NCBI GenBank assembly: GCA_009617715.1
Contig: VTFK01000379.1
Coordinates: 124,001 to 188,000 of the forward strand
Direction: 5' to 3'
Length of the DNA stretch: 64,000 nucleotides
Origin: Plectrocnemia conspersa
Taxonomy: Eukaryota > Arthropoda > Insecta > Trichoptera > Polycentropodidae
The position numbers and the translations under genes were made by a program. Each line of letters opens with the position of its first letter. The first letter of the stretch is position 1. Of this stretch, positions 24,976-36,180 are shown piece after piece. The notes under the pieces were generated by a model. It did not search any database and was not told the origin of the DNA. It saw only the letters and a program-made list of their open reading frames with translations.

Positions 24976-25365
24976 TACATGTTAGGTATAAATAATTCTA
25001 TAGTAATGAGCTATTTCATTTCATAAAAAATATCATATATCTATAAAAAAAATAGGACGCATAGGATCGCGTTAGTAAAATTAAAAACAAAAATGATAAA
25101 TATAATAAAAAATTGTTGAAAATTACATCGATAAAATCGGCTGCTGCAAAATGTCCTGAAGCGGTCATTTATTTGATATTATTTTTCATAATTACTGAAA
25201 TACATCATATTTTCGATTTATAAAAAATCACCTTTTGTTGAATCACCCTTTATTACTCATACCATCAACACTATATTTATATTTTATCATGTAGATTATG
25301 TTAGGTTAGAACAGTTATTCAGTAATGTGTAATTAACTATGAATAGGTTCAGCTATTATTTATTG
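24976..25365. other. AT-rich intergenic sequence
   Basis: AT-rich; nothing recognised. Confidence 0.5.
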
Positions 25366-25460
25366 TAAATATTTTATTGAAACGTGACGGGCATTAGCCC
25401 AAAGTGTTAACAACTACTAAGTAATTAGTATTATAATATTAAGGTCTTTCAGGTATTAGT
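25366..25460 (-). mobile_element. SINE 3' tail fragment
   Basis: On the minus strand it reads ACTTAGTAGTTGTTAACACT and then TTGGGCTAATGCCCGTCACG, which corresponds to the conserved tail of the SINE family. The head is absent, as in a 5'-truncated retrocopy. Confidence 0.6.
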
Positions 25461-25630
25461 CTCCTGCCACTGGTCTAACGTGCTTGTTATGTTATGTTAC
25501 TCTTAAGCATAAATTATAGGTTAGGCTAAGTTAAAATATACACATATTAAGTAACGAGTAAAAAAATATAAATATAAAATATGGCAAATGAAGCTTTTTA
25601 TGCTCTTTTATTCCTTTATTTAATTTATTG

Positions 25631-26045
25631 TTGCACTTGCCAGAGCTAGCGTCAAACACCCAGACTCATCATCATCTGTTAGATGCTAGTTGAAAAATCG
25701 CTGACGTTCCAGGGTGCAGTCTATCTAGTATGTCGGCGCTTTCAGCTGAAAATCTGGCGGCGTCGCCGTCCGACGCCGAAGCCGTGAAGCGTTTTCCACG
25801 GCGTCGCTTTTGTTGGTCGGCCGAGCTTTTATTACGATTTGATATTGCATTCTATTGTTGCGATTGTTGCGATGCGACATGTTTCCCATTATGTCGGCAC
25901 AATGGGGCCGCTCAGGTGCACCTCGCTGCCGCCGCCCCCTACGTGTCATTCAAATCGATCTACGCCCGCCGATTCTGCAACTGTGGCGCGCCCCGAATCA
26001 GCGGTATGAAATTTCGATGGATAAAGCTACCCCCTGATTCAACAT
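25631..26045. promoter_or_regulatory. GC-rich island 11
   Basis: Strong CpG-rich island with repeated GACGCCG/GGCGTCG strings (25760-25805), a TTTTATTAC caudal/Abd-B-like motif at about 25827, and several ATTGTTGCGAT strings (25854-25872). Frames of 60-109 codons overlap on both strands and show no domain. Possible enhancer or orphan CpG island. Confidence 0.35.
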
Positions 26046-26064
26046 ATTTTTATTTTTAATATTA

Positions 26065-26735
26065 GTGCCAGTTAGGGATTCCAATCCCGGGCCAAAATTT
26101 TGATCCCGGGATTTCGGTATTGCAATTAGTCGATCCCGGGACCAGTCCCGGGATAATTTTCATGTTATTTATCGATAAAAATAATTTAAAATGAATAATA
26201 CAATATATTTTTACATCTGTTTTTTATAACGTACAATGTATAAAGTACGTATAATTTTAGTCTTGGACTTAAAATAGAAAATAATATAATAAAAATAAAA
26301 AAGGGAAGGTCTTATATATTTATTTGAGAAGAAAAAAATGAACTTTTGACAATGTATGTACATACTATGTACATTCATAGACACAATTAATTGAAAACAT
26401 TATTTTGAATAAAACTCACGAAGTAACATCAAAGCATCAAGTGTTTTATCATTTAGCCTTGATCTGATTTTGGTTCCTAAGCAGCCTGCTGCTGAAAAAG
26501 CACGTTCAGACTCACAGCCTCAAAGGTTCACAGATGACACGTGCAACTCGCGCAAGTTTGTACACGAAATATAACGATGTTGTCAATAATAATTCGATTG
26601 TGTTTGATAAATCAACCAATCCGAAAAATTCGGGATTATGTTTTATAATCCCGGGACTCATCGGGTATTGAAAATCGTCCGGGATCCCGGGATCCCGGGA
26701 TTCGGGATCCCGGGATTGGAATCCCTAGTGCCAGT
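26065..26735 (-). mobile_element. Non-autonomous hAT element with 8-bp target duplication
   Basis: The element spans 26073-26727 (655 bp). Its ends TAGGGATTCCAATCCCGG and CCGGGATTGGAATCCCTA are perfect 18-bp inverted repeats. It is flanked by exact GTGCCAGT copies at 26065-26072 and 26728-26735, the 8-bp target duplication of the hAT superfamily. The ends hold clustered CCCGGGAT strings. On the minus strand, about 26520-26400, a frame reads CESERAFSAAGCLGTKIRS and continues as a hAT C-terminal dimerisation motif. The rest of the transposase is missing, so it depends on another copy or is dead. The intact target duplication suggests a fairly young insertion. Confidence 0.93.
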
Positions 26736-27150
26736 CATATTATTTGATTAAGATGAAAAACTAGAAGTACTCGTATTTAAAAATACTCACATATCAAAGC
26801 AAATTTCCCTATGAGAAAAAACAGAAACTTGATTCGTTTAAAACCTTAAAATATTCATATAAAAATTAATTTTACAAAATACCCTTTTTTATTTTTTAAA
26901 AATATAAATTTATTAAATTTAAAGTAATTGAATTTAATACTTATTCATATCGGATTCAATAGTGTTTATAAGTGATAGCTCAATAAAATTCATTTATGTT
27001 AAACTTTAACTAGGAACATACATATACAATAATACTTGGTTTAGTTATTTTTAAAGGATTTGGCGAAAATGTGACGTTGCATTACCATTGAATAGATTCA
27101 TTGCTCGTACATCTACAGTATTACTTGAGTGGGGCTTTTTCATGATTTTT
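26736..27150. other. AT-rich intergenic sequence
   Basis: AT-rich; the ATTGCTCGTAC string at about 27102 recurs downstream. No gene seen. Confidence 0.5.
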
Positions 27151-27164
27151 TTTACAGATATCCG

Positions 27165-27350
27165 TAACCTCTATCCTCCTTCTGAGATAAAATATCCTCT
27201 GTAGCCTTGTGCTATTGCTTGCGATGTAGATCTATTAGTATTCGGTGGTAGCTCCTGGCCATGTTCCGAATTCTTGCATTAAGTAGTATTCGGCTTCTGC
27301 AGGATGAGCAGGAATATTATCTGTAATTAACAAGATTTATGGTGGCAATT
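27165..27350 (-). pseudogene. pogo/Tigger-like DDE transposase fragment
   Basis: Minus-strand frames read ILLITDNIPAHPAEAE and then, after a frameshift, LPPNTNRSTSQAIAQGYRG. These match in order the VDNAPGHP and LPPNTTSLIQPMDQGVI motifs of pogo/Tigger-type DDE transposases, including the second catalytic Asp. The rest of the transposase is absent. The match is from remembered family motifs. Confidence 0.6.
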
Positions 27351-27398
27351 TATTTTTCAAAAGGTATATCTACCCTGCAAGAAGAATCATTGACTCAG

Positions 27399-27525
27399 CT
27401 AGAAAGAAAGTAATACTATACATTGCTCGTATTACTAGAATATTAGGAAGAAAGTAATACTAGACAGTGCTCGTTTATCGAGACAAAATAATGATAAAAA
27501 CTGCTCGTATTGTGTACGAGCAGTT
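27399..27525 (+). repeat. Short duplicated units ending in an 11-bp hairpin
   Basis: GAAAGAAAGTAATACTA and GAAGAAAGTAATACTAGA are direct copies about 48 bp apart, each followed by a TGCTCGT string. At 27499-27525 the arms AACTGCTCGTA and TACGAGCAGTT form a perfect stem with a 5-nt loop. The TGCTCGTA string appears at least four times between 27.10 and 27.53 kb. Confidence 0.7.
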
Positions 27526-27559
27526 ACACAAAATTTTGTATTTTATATCTTTTTACAAT

Positions 27560-28175
27560 TAATCTCTACATGTTAATCAATGTTTTTATATCTGATTCGA
27601 AAAATAATGTATTCTTGGAATCAATAAATTCTTCAATGTCGTTTTTTATATCCGTTCTTGTAAAATATTTTTTTAACCTATAAACTCTTGCAAGGATCTA
27701 AATAGATGATCGTTTGAAGCAATGTCTAAAGAATACGTTGAGTGAAAAAGGAGTTCCAAAGAAAATCCATTGATTTTTCTATCGTCTTTTTCGATACATG
27801 AAGGCAAGCGCTGTCTTGGTGTAAAATTACCATTCTTAAATTTAAGGAAAGGTCTTTTTACGGCCTGAGTCGCTTTTAAACAAATTAGCTGAGAACAATA
27901 TGTATTTGTCGTAATTGTCTGATCATAATCCAATAACTCATAATGAGTTATGCCCTTCATATCCCACCAAATGCATAAAAATATCTTATTACGGTGTAAT
28001 CCTGTTCTCGGGATTGAAATTGCGAGTTGAATGTTGTCCAACACTGCTTTTTACATCGTGTGAAAAAGTAAAGGATTTGCTTCTCATCTTTGGTAACAAT
28101 TAGACTCAAAAATAAATCTTTCTGTTTTATAATCATTAACTATTTGCATAATCAGAACACCTTTCCTATTTTTTT
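27560..28175 (-). pseudogene. Mariner-family transposase remnant
   Basis: On the minus strand the trail begins near 28130 with IVTKDEKQILYF (first catalytic Asp context), continues through IFLCIWWDMKGITHYELLD and ends with YSLDIASNDHLFRSLQEFI. These correspond to the GDEKWI, WWD..G...YELL and YSPDLAPSDYHLF motifs of mariner transposases. The final Asp of the D34D triad appears preserved. One open stretch of 123 codons (28044-27673) remains, but frameshifts and the missing N-terminus make it a pseudogene. The terminal repeats are not resolved. Confidence 0.75.
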
Positions 28176-29300
28176 TAAATACATATGAATTGATGTAAGC
28201 TACACGTTGAGCTTTTGTGCTAGCTTATGTATCGTTATTCTCAGAACTGTTTTGATGGCAGCCATAATTCCTCACTAACAACCCTTAAGGACTATCAAAT
28301 CTTACGTAAATATTTATTGTTAAAATGCTTGAAACAAATATTTTACATTTCTTAAATTTAATGGCATCTCTGCCCATATTTTCAACTGCTATTTTTGCAT
28401 TATAGCCGAGTTAAAATTATTAATTAAATATTTTCGTTATTTTATAAAAAGTTATACAGTTTTAAAAACAACGTAAAGACTAATGAGACAACCTAATAGT
28501 TTAATTACCAAACTAATTCATGGTGAATTTTGTAACACTACTTAGTAGTGTTACTTTTTTAGAATTATTTATCGAGAATTTCTCGAGAAAACTCAATTCT
28601 ATTTATTTCTCATTTATCTAAAATTTAATATATTGTAATAAAATATACTATTTTTTTAGTAGATTATAGTTTTGTTAATAAAATTATTCAAAATACTCAA
28701 CTTGAATAATTGATTTGTTCAATGGAAAATTAAAATAAGTCAAGAAAAATCAAAAGCAATATTTTTTACAACATGCAGAAAACTTTGCATCTATCTTGTA
28801 AAAGTAAAAGAGGAAATTTCATTAAATGGAGGGCGAGCGATAAATTAAAGTCTAAATTTACTGAACATGCTAAGGCATCTAAATAAAGGTAGAAAAAATA
28901 GACTGGATATTGCATAAACTGACTGAAAGGCAAGAACAGCATTGTTTCGAAGTATGTTCCTCGAGATCATACTTCAAGATACTCATTTTGATGAGAAATA
29001 GAATCTTTACGATAACCAGAAGAGATCAGGTCAATGATTTAACAGTAAAAAACTCGAGAATATGCATCCAAAAAAATCCGTATAAAAAAATCGATTAATT
29101 TTTAAACCAGACATATAAAAAATACATGTAAATATCAATGCAAAATTTTATTAAAAACAATACATTGTCAAAAATTTAATCGGCAACCTAAAAATTTCAC
29201 ATATAAATTTAGTTACATTACCTTTAAAAAAAAATTTATTTCTTTTGCCACATCACATTATCGCTGTTTTGTGTCTTACAAAAAAAGCAGTCTCTTAAAC
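28176..29300. other. AT-rich intergenic sequence with a palindrome
   Basis: AT-rich. The only clear structure is the palindrome at 28532-28554. The 62-codon frame at 28910-29098 is Arg/Lys/Ile-rich without a family motif. Confidence 0.5.
28532..28554. repeat. 23-nt palindrome
   Basis: GTAACACTACT and AGTAGTGTTAC are exact reverse complements around a single T. It is followed by a T-run, but no transcription unit is evident. Confidence 0.85.
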
Positions 29301-29520
29301 CGATTGTAATTGCATGCGATAATACGGAGAAGAGCTTGGTGCAACAATGTGAGAGGAAAGAAACAATGGAATAGGACGGAGACGCAACTTCCTTGTCCTC
29401 GGGCGCTTCGGATGAGAGAGATATTCTTCGTCTTCGGCGAAGAAAAGCAACGGCATTGGCAGAAGGAGGCTCGCCTCTTTCAGACTCCTTCATCCGAGCG
29501 GCGCCATTTGGAAAATTAAA
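29301..29520. promoter_or_regulatory. GC-rich island 12 with two Sox motifs
   Basis: A small island with two AACAATG motifs only 12 bp apart (29343-29349 and 29362-29368) and a TCTTCGTCTTCGGCGAAG hairpin-like string near 29430. Frames of 69-85 codons on both strands have no domain. Confidence 0.35.
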
Positions 29521-30330
29521 AATGCAATAGAGAAGGCGTCGAAAAATGATTGTTCCGTTTGCACTACTCGTTTATTATTCTTTGGCGTTGGAAGTATGAA
29601 TGAATTGTGTTCAGCCGCAGGTTGAACAATAGCTTTAAATCTGGAAGCGTTTATTTTCTTTAGTCTTGTTATCATTTTATATATTTCAATATAAAGATTA
29701 AGTGTTTAGATATTTTCACAACTCTAATTGATATTCTCAGTTTTTTTATAGTCAACATAAGCAATTAAGTTATATTTATGTCATTATAATTAACAGCTTG
29801 TTAGAATAAATGACATTCATTTATGTATAATGCTAGTTTTTTAACATTTTCTATTTATATACTGACTGATGTTATTCATTATTATTTGAAATGCCTTTTC
29901 AACATAAATTTGTATGTTTTTAATTGTTTTGTATTTAAAGTACAGTTTACAAAGGTTTTATATTTAATATAAATTGCTTTAGATTATAATTAACCCTTTA
30001 TTTATTTTTCTATAGTATTTTATTTTTACGAGGTAGATTAAGCTATTGTGGAACAGTATTTTTAATTTACTAATATTTTACTGCTTTCGAATATTTACCA
30101 TCTATTCTTAAACACAATATTTGTATTTATGGATGGTTTATATGTTGCTCTTTTTTAATATATCAGCTAAATTTTTTTATTTCAGACAGCAATTTCTCGC
30201 ATTGTCTGAAAAAGCATTGAAGTAAATTACAACATTAGTTAAATATAGTTTTTCATGTGACCTTTACACGTGAACATGATTCATATTCATTCTACTGTCT
30301 TAAAACTTCTATCCATAAATCAAGACCTTA
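29521..30330. other. AT-rich desert
   Basis: AT-rich; nothing recognised. Confidence 0.55.
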
Positions 30331-30529
30331 AAATTTGTTTGAGAAAATGACTTTTGTCCAATCTTCAGTATCAGTGTCGCCGCGTCCATCACAACTTTCC
30401 CACACAAAAAAAGCCACAGACCTGGATAAAATGGAACAGATAACGTCTTTCTAAGTGACTTTCAAACAACTTTCTAAGCAGTTGTCATTCGTTTACATCC
30501 AGTTCTTGGTCGGTCTTATTTGTACTATA

Positions 30530-30775
30530 TACAGGCAGTGGGAACGCTTAGTAACGAGCGACGGCATCATTTTATTGCTTTTGACGTGAATTTTTTACTT
30601 CTGAGAAAAGATAAAATAAATTCGGTTTAGATGTGCTTTATTCGATTCTCACTCGTAATAATGTTACAAAAGTCTTAATATAAACGCTTGATAATCAAGC
30701 TTTTTCACCACGATGGCACGATTTTATTGCTTTTGACCTTGACTAAAAATTCACTATATGGCAACACTGAGCAGT
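30530..30775. repeat. Rearranged DNA-element fragment shared with 41.45 kb
   Basis: GCAGTGGGAACGCTTAGTAACGA is followed by a block reading ATTTTATTGCTTTTGACGTG. The second block recurs at about 30722 (ATTTTATTGCTTTTGACC) and, in inverted orientation, at 41466-41491. The first block recurs in direct orientation at 41498-41520. The class is unknown; a decayed MITE is likely. Confidence 0.55.
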
Positions 30776-31970
30776 AAATAAAACACGACTAATCATCAGC
30801 TAAATATTTTTAAATGCCCAATCTTGATATTTTGCATAAAATATGATTTCAGAAAATAAATCGTAACGGTGACTAATTTTTATATTTATTTGTAGCATAT
30901 GAAGTATTAACTCATTCCTAATAAAATTCATTTAAGAAATTATATTACGATGTTAAAAAATACATAATATGCTATTTTGGTCATGAAGCCCCAAAGCATT
31001 GTTTTTCCCAGGGGCCCAGATTCGCTCTCAGCGGCCCTGACTATATAGAGTGAGTTTTAGCGCATTTGAACAGTGTGGCATGAAAAATTAACGCATTACT
31101 GACGTTGGTTTGATTTAGTTAAAGAGTTGCACTCAAATCCCAGTCAATGTTTAAGCAATACTCAAAATACCTTATTAATATTAAAATATTAAGTATTTTT
31201 CCGATATATGCAATAAAATTGCGATATTTAGTAAATTAGTTTTAGATTTTGGGACCGAACGAGTATGACTAGTTAGCATGGTATGAAAAAAATTTGGTTT
31301 TAGTGCATGATTGTCTTAAATATTAATGAACTTCGCCTCGTCATTTGTGACAAAAACTAGATCTTTTTGTTTTTCATTTTAATGAATTTTTAAGCAAATT
31401 AAATTAAGTGAGTCTTGATGTAAACATTTTAATTCTGAATTTCATGGTTTATGATGTCTCATTGCCGATTCACAAAAGTATATTTGTTTTAAAATAATTA
31501 TTATTAATAAGCTATAAGATTAGGTAATTATCCCTTTAAATAAATTTCATATAAGAAGTCTTGCAGAATTTTTGATATGGATATAAGAATATCCGGCAAT
31601 CGTAAATGTAGAAACGGTAATAAATTTTAGAAACAATTTTTTATTATTTCGATGGCCTTAATATGAAAAGCTTAACAATCTTTTGAAAGGGATTTAAATG
31701 AGCTTACTTGTGATGTTTTCATTTTTTTATTACGCATTACCATTTCACGATACACGAGAGCTTATGTTTTGCTATCTTGTATATATTACATAAAACGTAT
31801 TTGAAGTGGATTCGTTGGAATCAAACTGCTACTTATCCATATTTTAATGTATAGCCAACAATATTAACAATTTCTTAAATATACTTTTCCATTCACTAAA
31901 AAGCATGTTCACTAATTAAAGATCACCTTCAATTCTCTATTCTTAGGAAACATTATAAATAGGACACCGA
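30776..31970. other. AT-rich intergenic sequence
   Basis: AT-rich. A GC-rich insert at about 31008-31040 (CAGGGGCCCAGATTCGCTCT, then GCGGCCCTG) resembles a hAT-type terminus but is unpaired. Nothing else is recognised. Confidence 0.45.
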
Positions 31971-32470
31971 TATGGAAATGGCTCCGTGCTCTACATTCAC
32001 AAACACGCACACGTCGTACGTATCTACATACATATGAAGTGCGAGAGCAAATATAATATTTTTTTGACATTTCCAACCGAAGGGGTGTCGGGGGTGGGCC
32101 CCGATGCTTCGCTACCCGACCATTTTGCTATTCGAAATTAACGCTATTCATGCCGATTTTGAAAGACACCATTGTGGCTACAATTTAGCTCTTATTCAGA
32201 GCATTTTCAAAAGAGCCCACCTCCCCCCGGCCGAAGGGGGTGTCCCCGGGCGGGACTCCGCCACCGCGCCCCGGCCGCCGCCACCGTATGAAGTGTTCGT
32301 CTCTTTGACAGCCGTGAATGCCTAAGTAACAACTTCTGAAGATACACGTGACGCTGAGTTATGTTTTCTCCCATTGAATGGTTTTTGCCGCCGGGGGTGG
32401 CGAACGGGGTGGCCGTTCTGATATTATTTATGACATAGTCAGTGCAGCGGCGATTCCTGTCTATCCGCTT
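31971..32470. promoter_or_regulatory. GC-rich island 13
   Basis: A CpG- and C-rich island peaks at 32215-32290, with a CCATTGTGG string at about 32169. Frames of 60-73 codons lack domains. Possible regulatory element. Confidence 0.35.
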
Positions 32471-32892
32471 GGGTCTCTATTCTTTTCCACAATTCGACTA
32501 ATTGCGCAGAAAAATAGCAAACTCGGGCACCGCCGCTGATGTGAATTTGATTCTGTGCTGCGCGCGTTTCAGAAGAGAGCTTGATTTGTTTACGTATCGA
32601 AATAATTCGCCAGCCCCTGATACATTGCAATTTATTCAAGGATTAACTGAAAGAAGAATACTAAGAATTGCTAGATTACCGTAGGGTTTTAATTTGCAAA
32701 TTTAATAAAATATATTTATTTGAATAAACTCTGGAGCATTATAAACTAAAAAACGTTAAAGAGCTTTAATTTGCGAAAGTAAAGCAATTCGTAATAATAT
32801 TATGAATTAAAAATATTACTTCATTTAATAGATATAACATAAAAAAGGATGTAAACCATCTAGAAAATATTTTTCATTATGTGCATACGGGT

Positions 32893-33496
32893 GTTCCGTA
32901 CCCGTGCGCCAGGCAAAAACGCATGTCATAATTGCACAGCGTCATATACGCGCCGATATAATCGCGCGGTATCATTTGCGCGAATTAAATAAAATTGAAT
33001 TAAAAAATAAATATAAAATACGGTAAACCTAATGTCGATTAGAGGTATAATGATGGAGGTGTGTCAGACAGAGTCCCAACTATCTATTTATTATTAATTC
33101 GTTTTAAAACTTAAATAATATTTTACTTATATATTATATGATTTTAATTAGTTTATAGAATTCTTTTGGGATTTTCTAATGTCAGTACGAATTTTTCTAA
33201 AAGCTATTATTTCATCGTTATATGTCGATATAATCAGATAATGTATCAAGAGAAGTCAGTGCCGTATTGTGATTAACGCAATTGATAATTTCTTTTTCTT
33301 AACTTTCATTCTCGTATACGTATACGTTACTTTTTCTATATTAAATTATTTTTATCTTTTTCTATATACATTTATATTTATATAAATTCTGCTTTAATTT
33401 TTTACACCGCGCGATTATGTCGGCGCGCAAATGTTGACGTGCATATTGAGCTGCGCGATTATGTCGGGGCGCTTTTGCCCGGCGTACCGTGTATAA
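32893..33496. mobile_element. MITE with about 100-bp inverted ends
   Basis: The left end (GTACCCGTGCGCCAGGCAAA and on to GCGCCGATATAATCGCGCGG) is the reverse complement, with substitutions, of the right end (33400-33490, ending GCTTTTGCCCGGCGTACCG). Each end holds the subunit CGCGATTATGTCGG or its variants, which occurs twice in the right end. The interior is AT-rich and non-coding. The exact boundaries and target duplication are not resolved. Confidence 0.75.
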
Positions 33497-34147
33497 GCAA
33501 TTAAAGATAGCTGATTATGATATCAACAGAAAAATATCAATTCATTCCGTCTAATATTGTTTCTTCCAGTTATTTTAAAGCTATTATAAACCGCTTCTTA
33601 AGCGCCTCAAAACAATACTCAAAGACGAGCAGTTAATTTTATCTCGCTAGTTTGATTTCCAGAAAGAGATTTCTACTATAAATCAAGTTTATCGCATCAC
33701 GTATGTTATTGATACAATATACATATAAAGACTATATTTTGAGCATTATTCCTTGACGTTGCCCAAGACTTTGATGTGTGGCTAGGGATTCTTGGTCGAG
33801 ACATCCCAAGAATTTCTGGCTTTTTTGATATGTGTGTTATTATTCTACATTTTATTTGTTAAAAATAATATACTTATGGCTTAGAGCCCCTGAAATGAAC
33901 GATTGACATTGTATGAAAGCAGGTATAAGACTATAGGCAAAGATAAAAAATGAATATTTTAACAGATATTGCCCCAAGTGTTATCAACATAGGATTTCCG
34001 CACAGAAATAGCACCAAATAGTGTGCAAGGGTATTTGTTCCTAGAGAATAATGCTATAATTAAAAGTAATAACAAAATTTCCTACTGATAACGATGCAGT
34101 TGGGACTATTTTATTCCTGAAAAATTCAGAACAAGTTTACATGAAGT
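33497..34147. other. Intergenic sequence
   Basis: AT-rich with no gene. The final 60 bases may belong to the LINE fragment that follows but carry no recognisable motif. Confidence 0.45.
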
Positions 34148-34309
34148 ATGAGAATCGCAGCAAACGCTCCTTGGTATGTTCGCAATTCGATGTTGCATCA
34201 GGATCTAAAAATAGACACACTTAAAAATCATTTCGAAAGGCTTAATAATAGACACCGCGAACGAATACAAAATCATGCAAATGGCTTAATAGCTGATTTG
34301 TTTGATTAA
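34148..34309 (+). pseudogene. Jockey-like LINE ORF2 C-terminus
   Basis: An uninterrupted 53-codon stretch with its own stop reads APWYVRNSMLHQDLKID in the middle and RERIQNHANGLIADLFD at the end. This is the C-terminal signature (APW-VRN--LH-DL-I) of ORF2 proteins in Jockey-clade non-LTR retrotransposons. The reverse transcriptase and endonuclease are missing, as in a strongly 5'-truncated insertion. AT-rich sequence after the stop probably includes the 3' UTR. The preserved frame suggests it is not very old. Confidence 0.75.
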
Positions 34310-34489
34310 TTCCAGTTAATATTTCTTAAACTCTAATAAATAAAATAATAATTAAAAGGTGATGCGTGTTAACACACACAGACACCAATCCTCGTCAAGC
34401 AGGTGAGAGACTTAAGTCTAGAAACTGCGAAAAAATATTAGATATTATATGATTTTTTAAATATCAGTTTGTCATATGTGATTCTGCTC

Positions 34490-35640
34490 AGATTTTGGCA
34501 TGTGATTCTGCTCAGATGTCGAAGTAATTGAAAATGAAGATAATACTAATGACGATCTGATTAAGATTGTGACGCTGACAATAGAAAATGAATTAAATAG
34601 ACAAATCTTAAACAACCGGAAGATTTCTCCATTAAAAACTAAATCAGTAAAAGATTTTCCTGTCAACTGGAGAACGGACGTTAATTTTTTTTCTATAAAT
34701 CATTCCTTTTAAATTTATTTTAGTAAATTAGCACGTTGATCTTGAGAAGCAATAAAAATTGTTTTTCGCTTGAAAAATCAATGGCTTTGTGTTTGAAATA
34801 TAAAAGTTGGCTGTACGCCTTATAGAAAAGTTTAAACACTGAGTTGAAACGAAAATAAAGTGAAACTTTCCAAAAAGTGAACCAATAAAAATATTTCAAT
34901 GAGAAGAACATACTCTGGCAAAAATAAGAAGCAACAGACAGAGTGACTTCTAAAAAATATTTTTACTTGAGTTTCTGCTGCAAATAAAACAGCATTAAAA
35001 ATAGTTGCTGAAAGCGAAAAAATTACTCTTGAAAATGTTTTTAACGTCATTATCTCACGAAAAATAACAACTGCAATTTTTTTTGAACTGCATGTAAAGT
35101 AGGAAATGAAAAGCTATTATTCCATCATTGACTAGTACAAGGGAAATTAAAATATAAAAATATAGCTACTAGTTTTTTTAGAAAGAAGATTGGAGTTTCT
35201 CTTCACAAAAAATATTCAAGAAAGTATCCTTCCATCGACCCAAGTGTATTTTATACAAAATTTAACGAGTTAATGGAAAAAATATTGTTTGATATCTAAG
35301 ACGATTAGTTGGCGTATTTGAAATTGAAAAATAGAAACTTGTCAATCAGACTGCAACCAAATAAGATAAAAATGATTTTCGGATTCTGTAAATACATTCT
35401 CGAAAAATATCCAGAAAAAACTGTTGTATTTAATACGGACTCCCATTACTCCAAGTGAATTTGAACGCGGGTTTTGGCAGATGAATCTAATTGCCACTCC
35501 AACAAGTGCTTCGTTGAAAAATAAGATAATTCCAGAGATTATGTTCATCAAACTTGTCGGACCACCTCTGAAATTTTTAGATTTTTTAATGTTAGTTGAT
35601 TCGTGATTACTCAGAAGATGATATTTTTCAGACGAAAATT
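34490..35640 (+). pseudogene. hAT-like transposase remnant, DUF4371-type
   Basis: Several broken plus-strand frames form one trail. Near 34610-34720 it reads NRKISPLKTKSVKDFPVNW, near 34950-35080 it reads ALKIVAESEKITLENVF, and near 35455-35600 it reads EFERGFWQMNLIATPTSAS followed by IMFIKLVGPPLKF. The last part matches the C-terminal motif (CERGFS-MN ... FI-I-GPPL) of hAT-like DUF4371 transposases. The region 35310-35450 is alignable with 3830-3960. Multiple stops and frameshifts show it is inactive. No terminal repeats were identified. Confidence 0.65.
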
Positions 35641-35985
35641 TGATAAAATTTTGGAATTTACTATAAACATTTGTATTAATTACAATAAATTTAATTTATG
35701 CTAAATATATAATATATTTTTAATAAAAGATAAACGATAACACGAAATTACAGTCGACAATTATACTACTCGACACGCCAGAGAAAACTATCTGACGTCT
35801 AAAACCATGACCGTCATTTCAAATCCATCGCCTGATACCGGCATCTATTGTACATCTTCCGGTTCTAAAACTGCTTATATTTCAATAGCGAAAGAAATAA
35901 TTTTTTGATACTTTTTTTTATTTATGTGATATTCTCTATGCTCAAAAGTAGCTCATTATTAAAAAATATATATTATATGTACGAC
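35641..35985. other. AT-rich intergenic sequence
   Basis: AT-rich; nothing recognised. Confidence 0.5.
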
Positions 35986-36180
35986 CTAGCTCGATTTGAA
36001 TGAATTAACACAATATTCTTCAGTGGGATTGGGAAAATCTAAGAAAAACTAATCTGTGATGATCGATCTGAATTGTAATTATATAGTAATCACTACTTTT
36101 AATCTCCTAGACACAATAGAAATTTTAAAACACAAAGGTATTATATGGGATTCGAACTTAGGTCTTTCCAGTATTTTATT
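35986..36180 (-). mobile_element. tRNA-derived SINE, head and body
   Basis: On the minus strand the B-box region reads AAGTTCGAATCCCATAT, followed by GTGTCTAGGAGATTAAAAGT and the TCACAGATTAGTTTTTCTTAG block. The conserved 3' tail is missing. Confidence 0.65.

Noticed and set aside
25730..26059. 109-codon plus-strand frame
   Set aside because: It sits in a GC island with an overlapping frame on the other strand; Cys/Ala/Arg-rich composition with no recognisable pattern.
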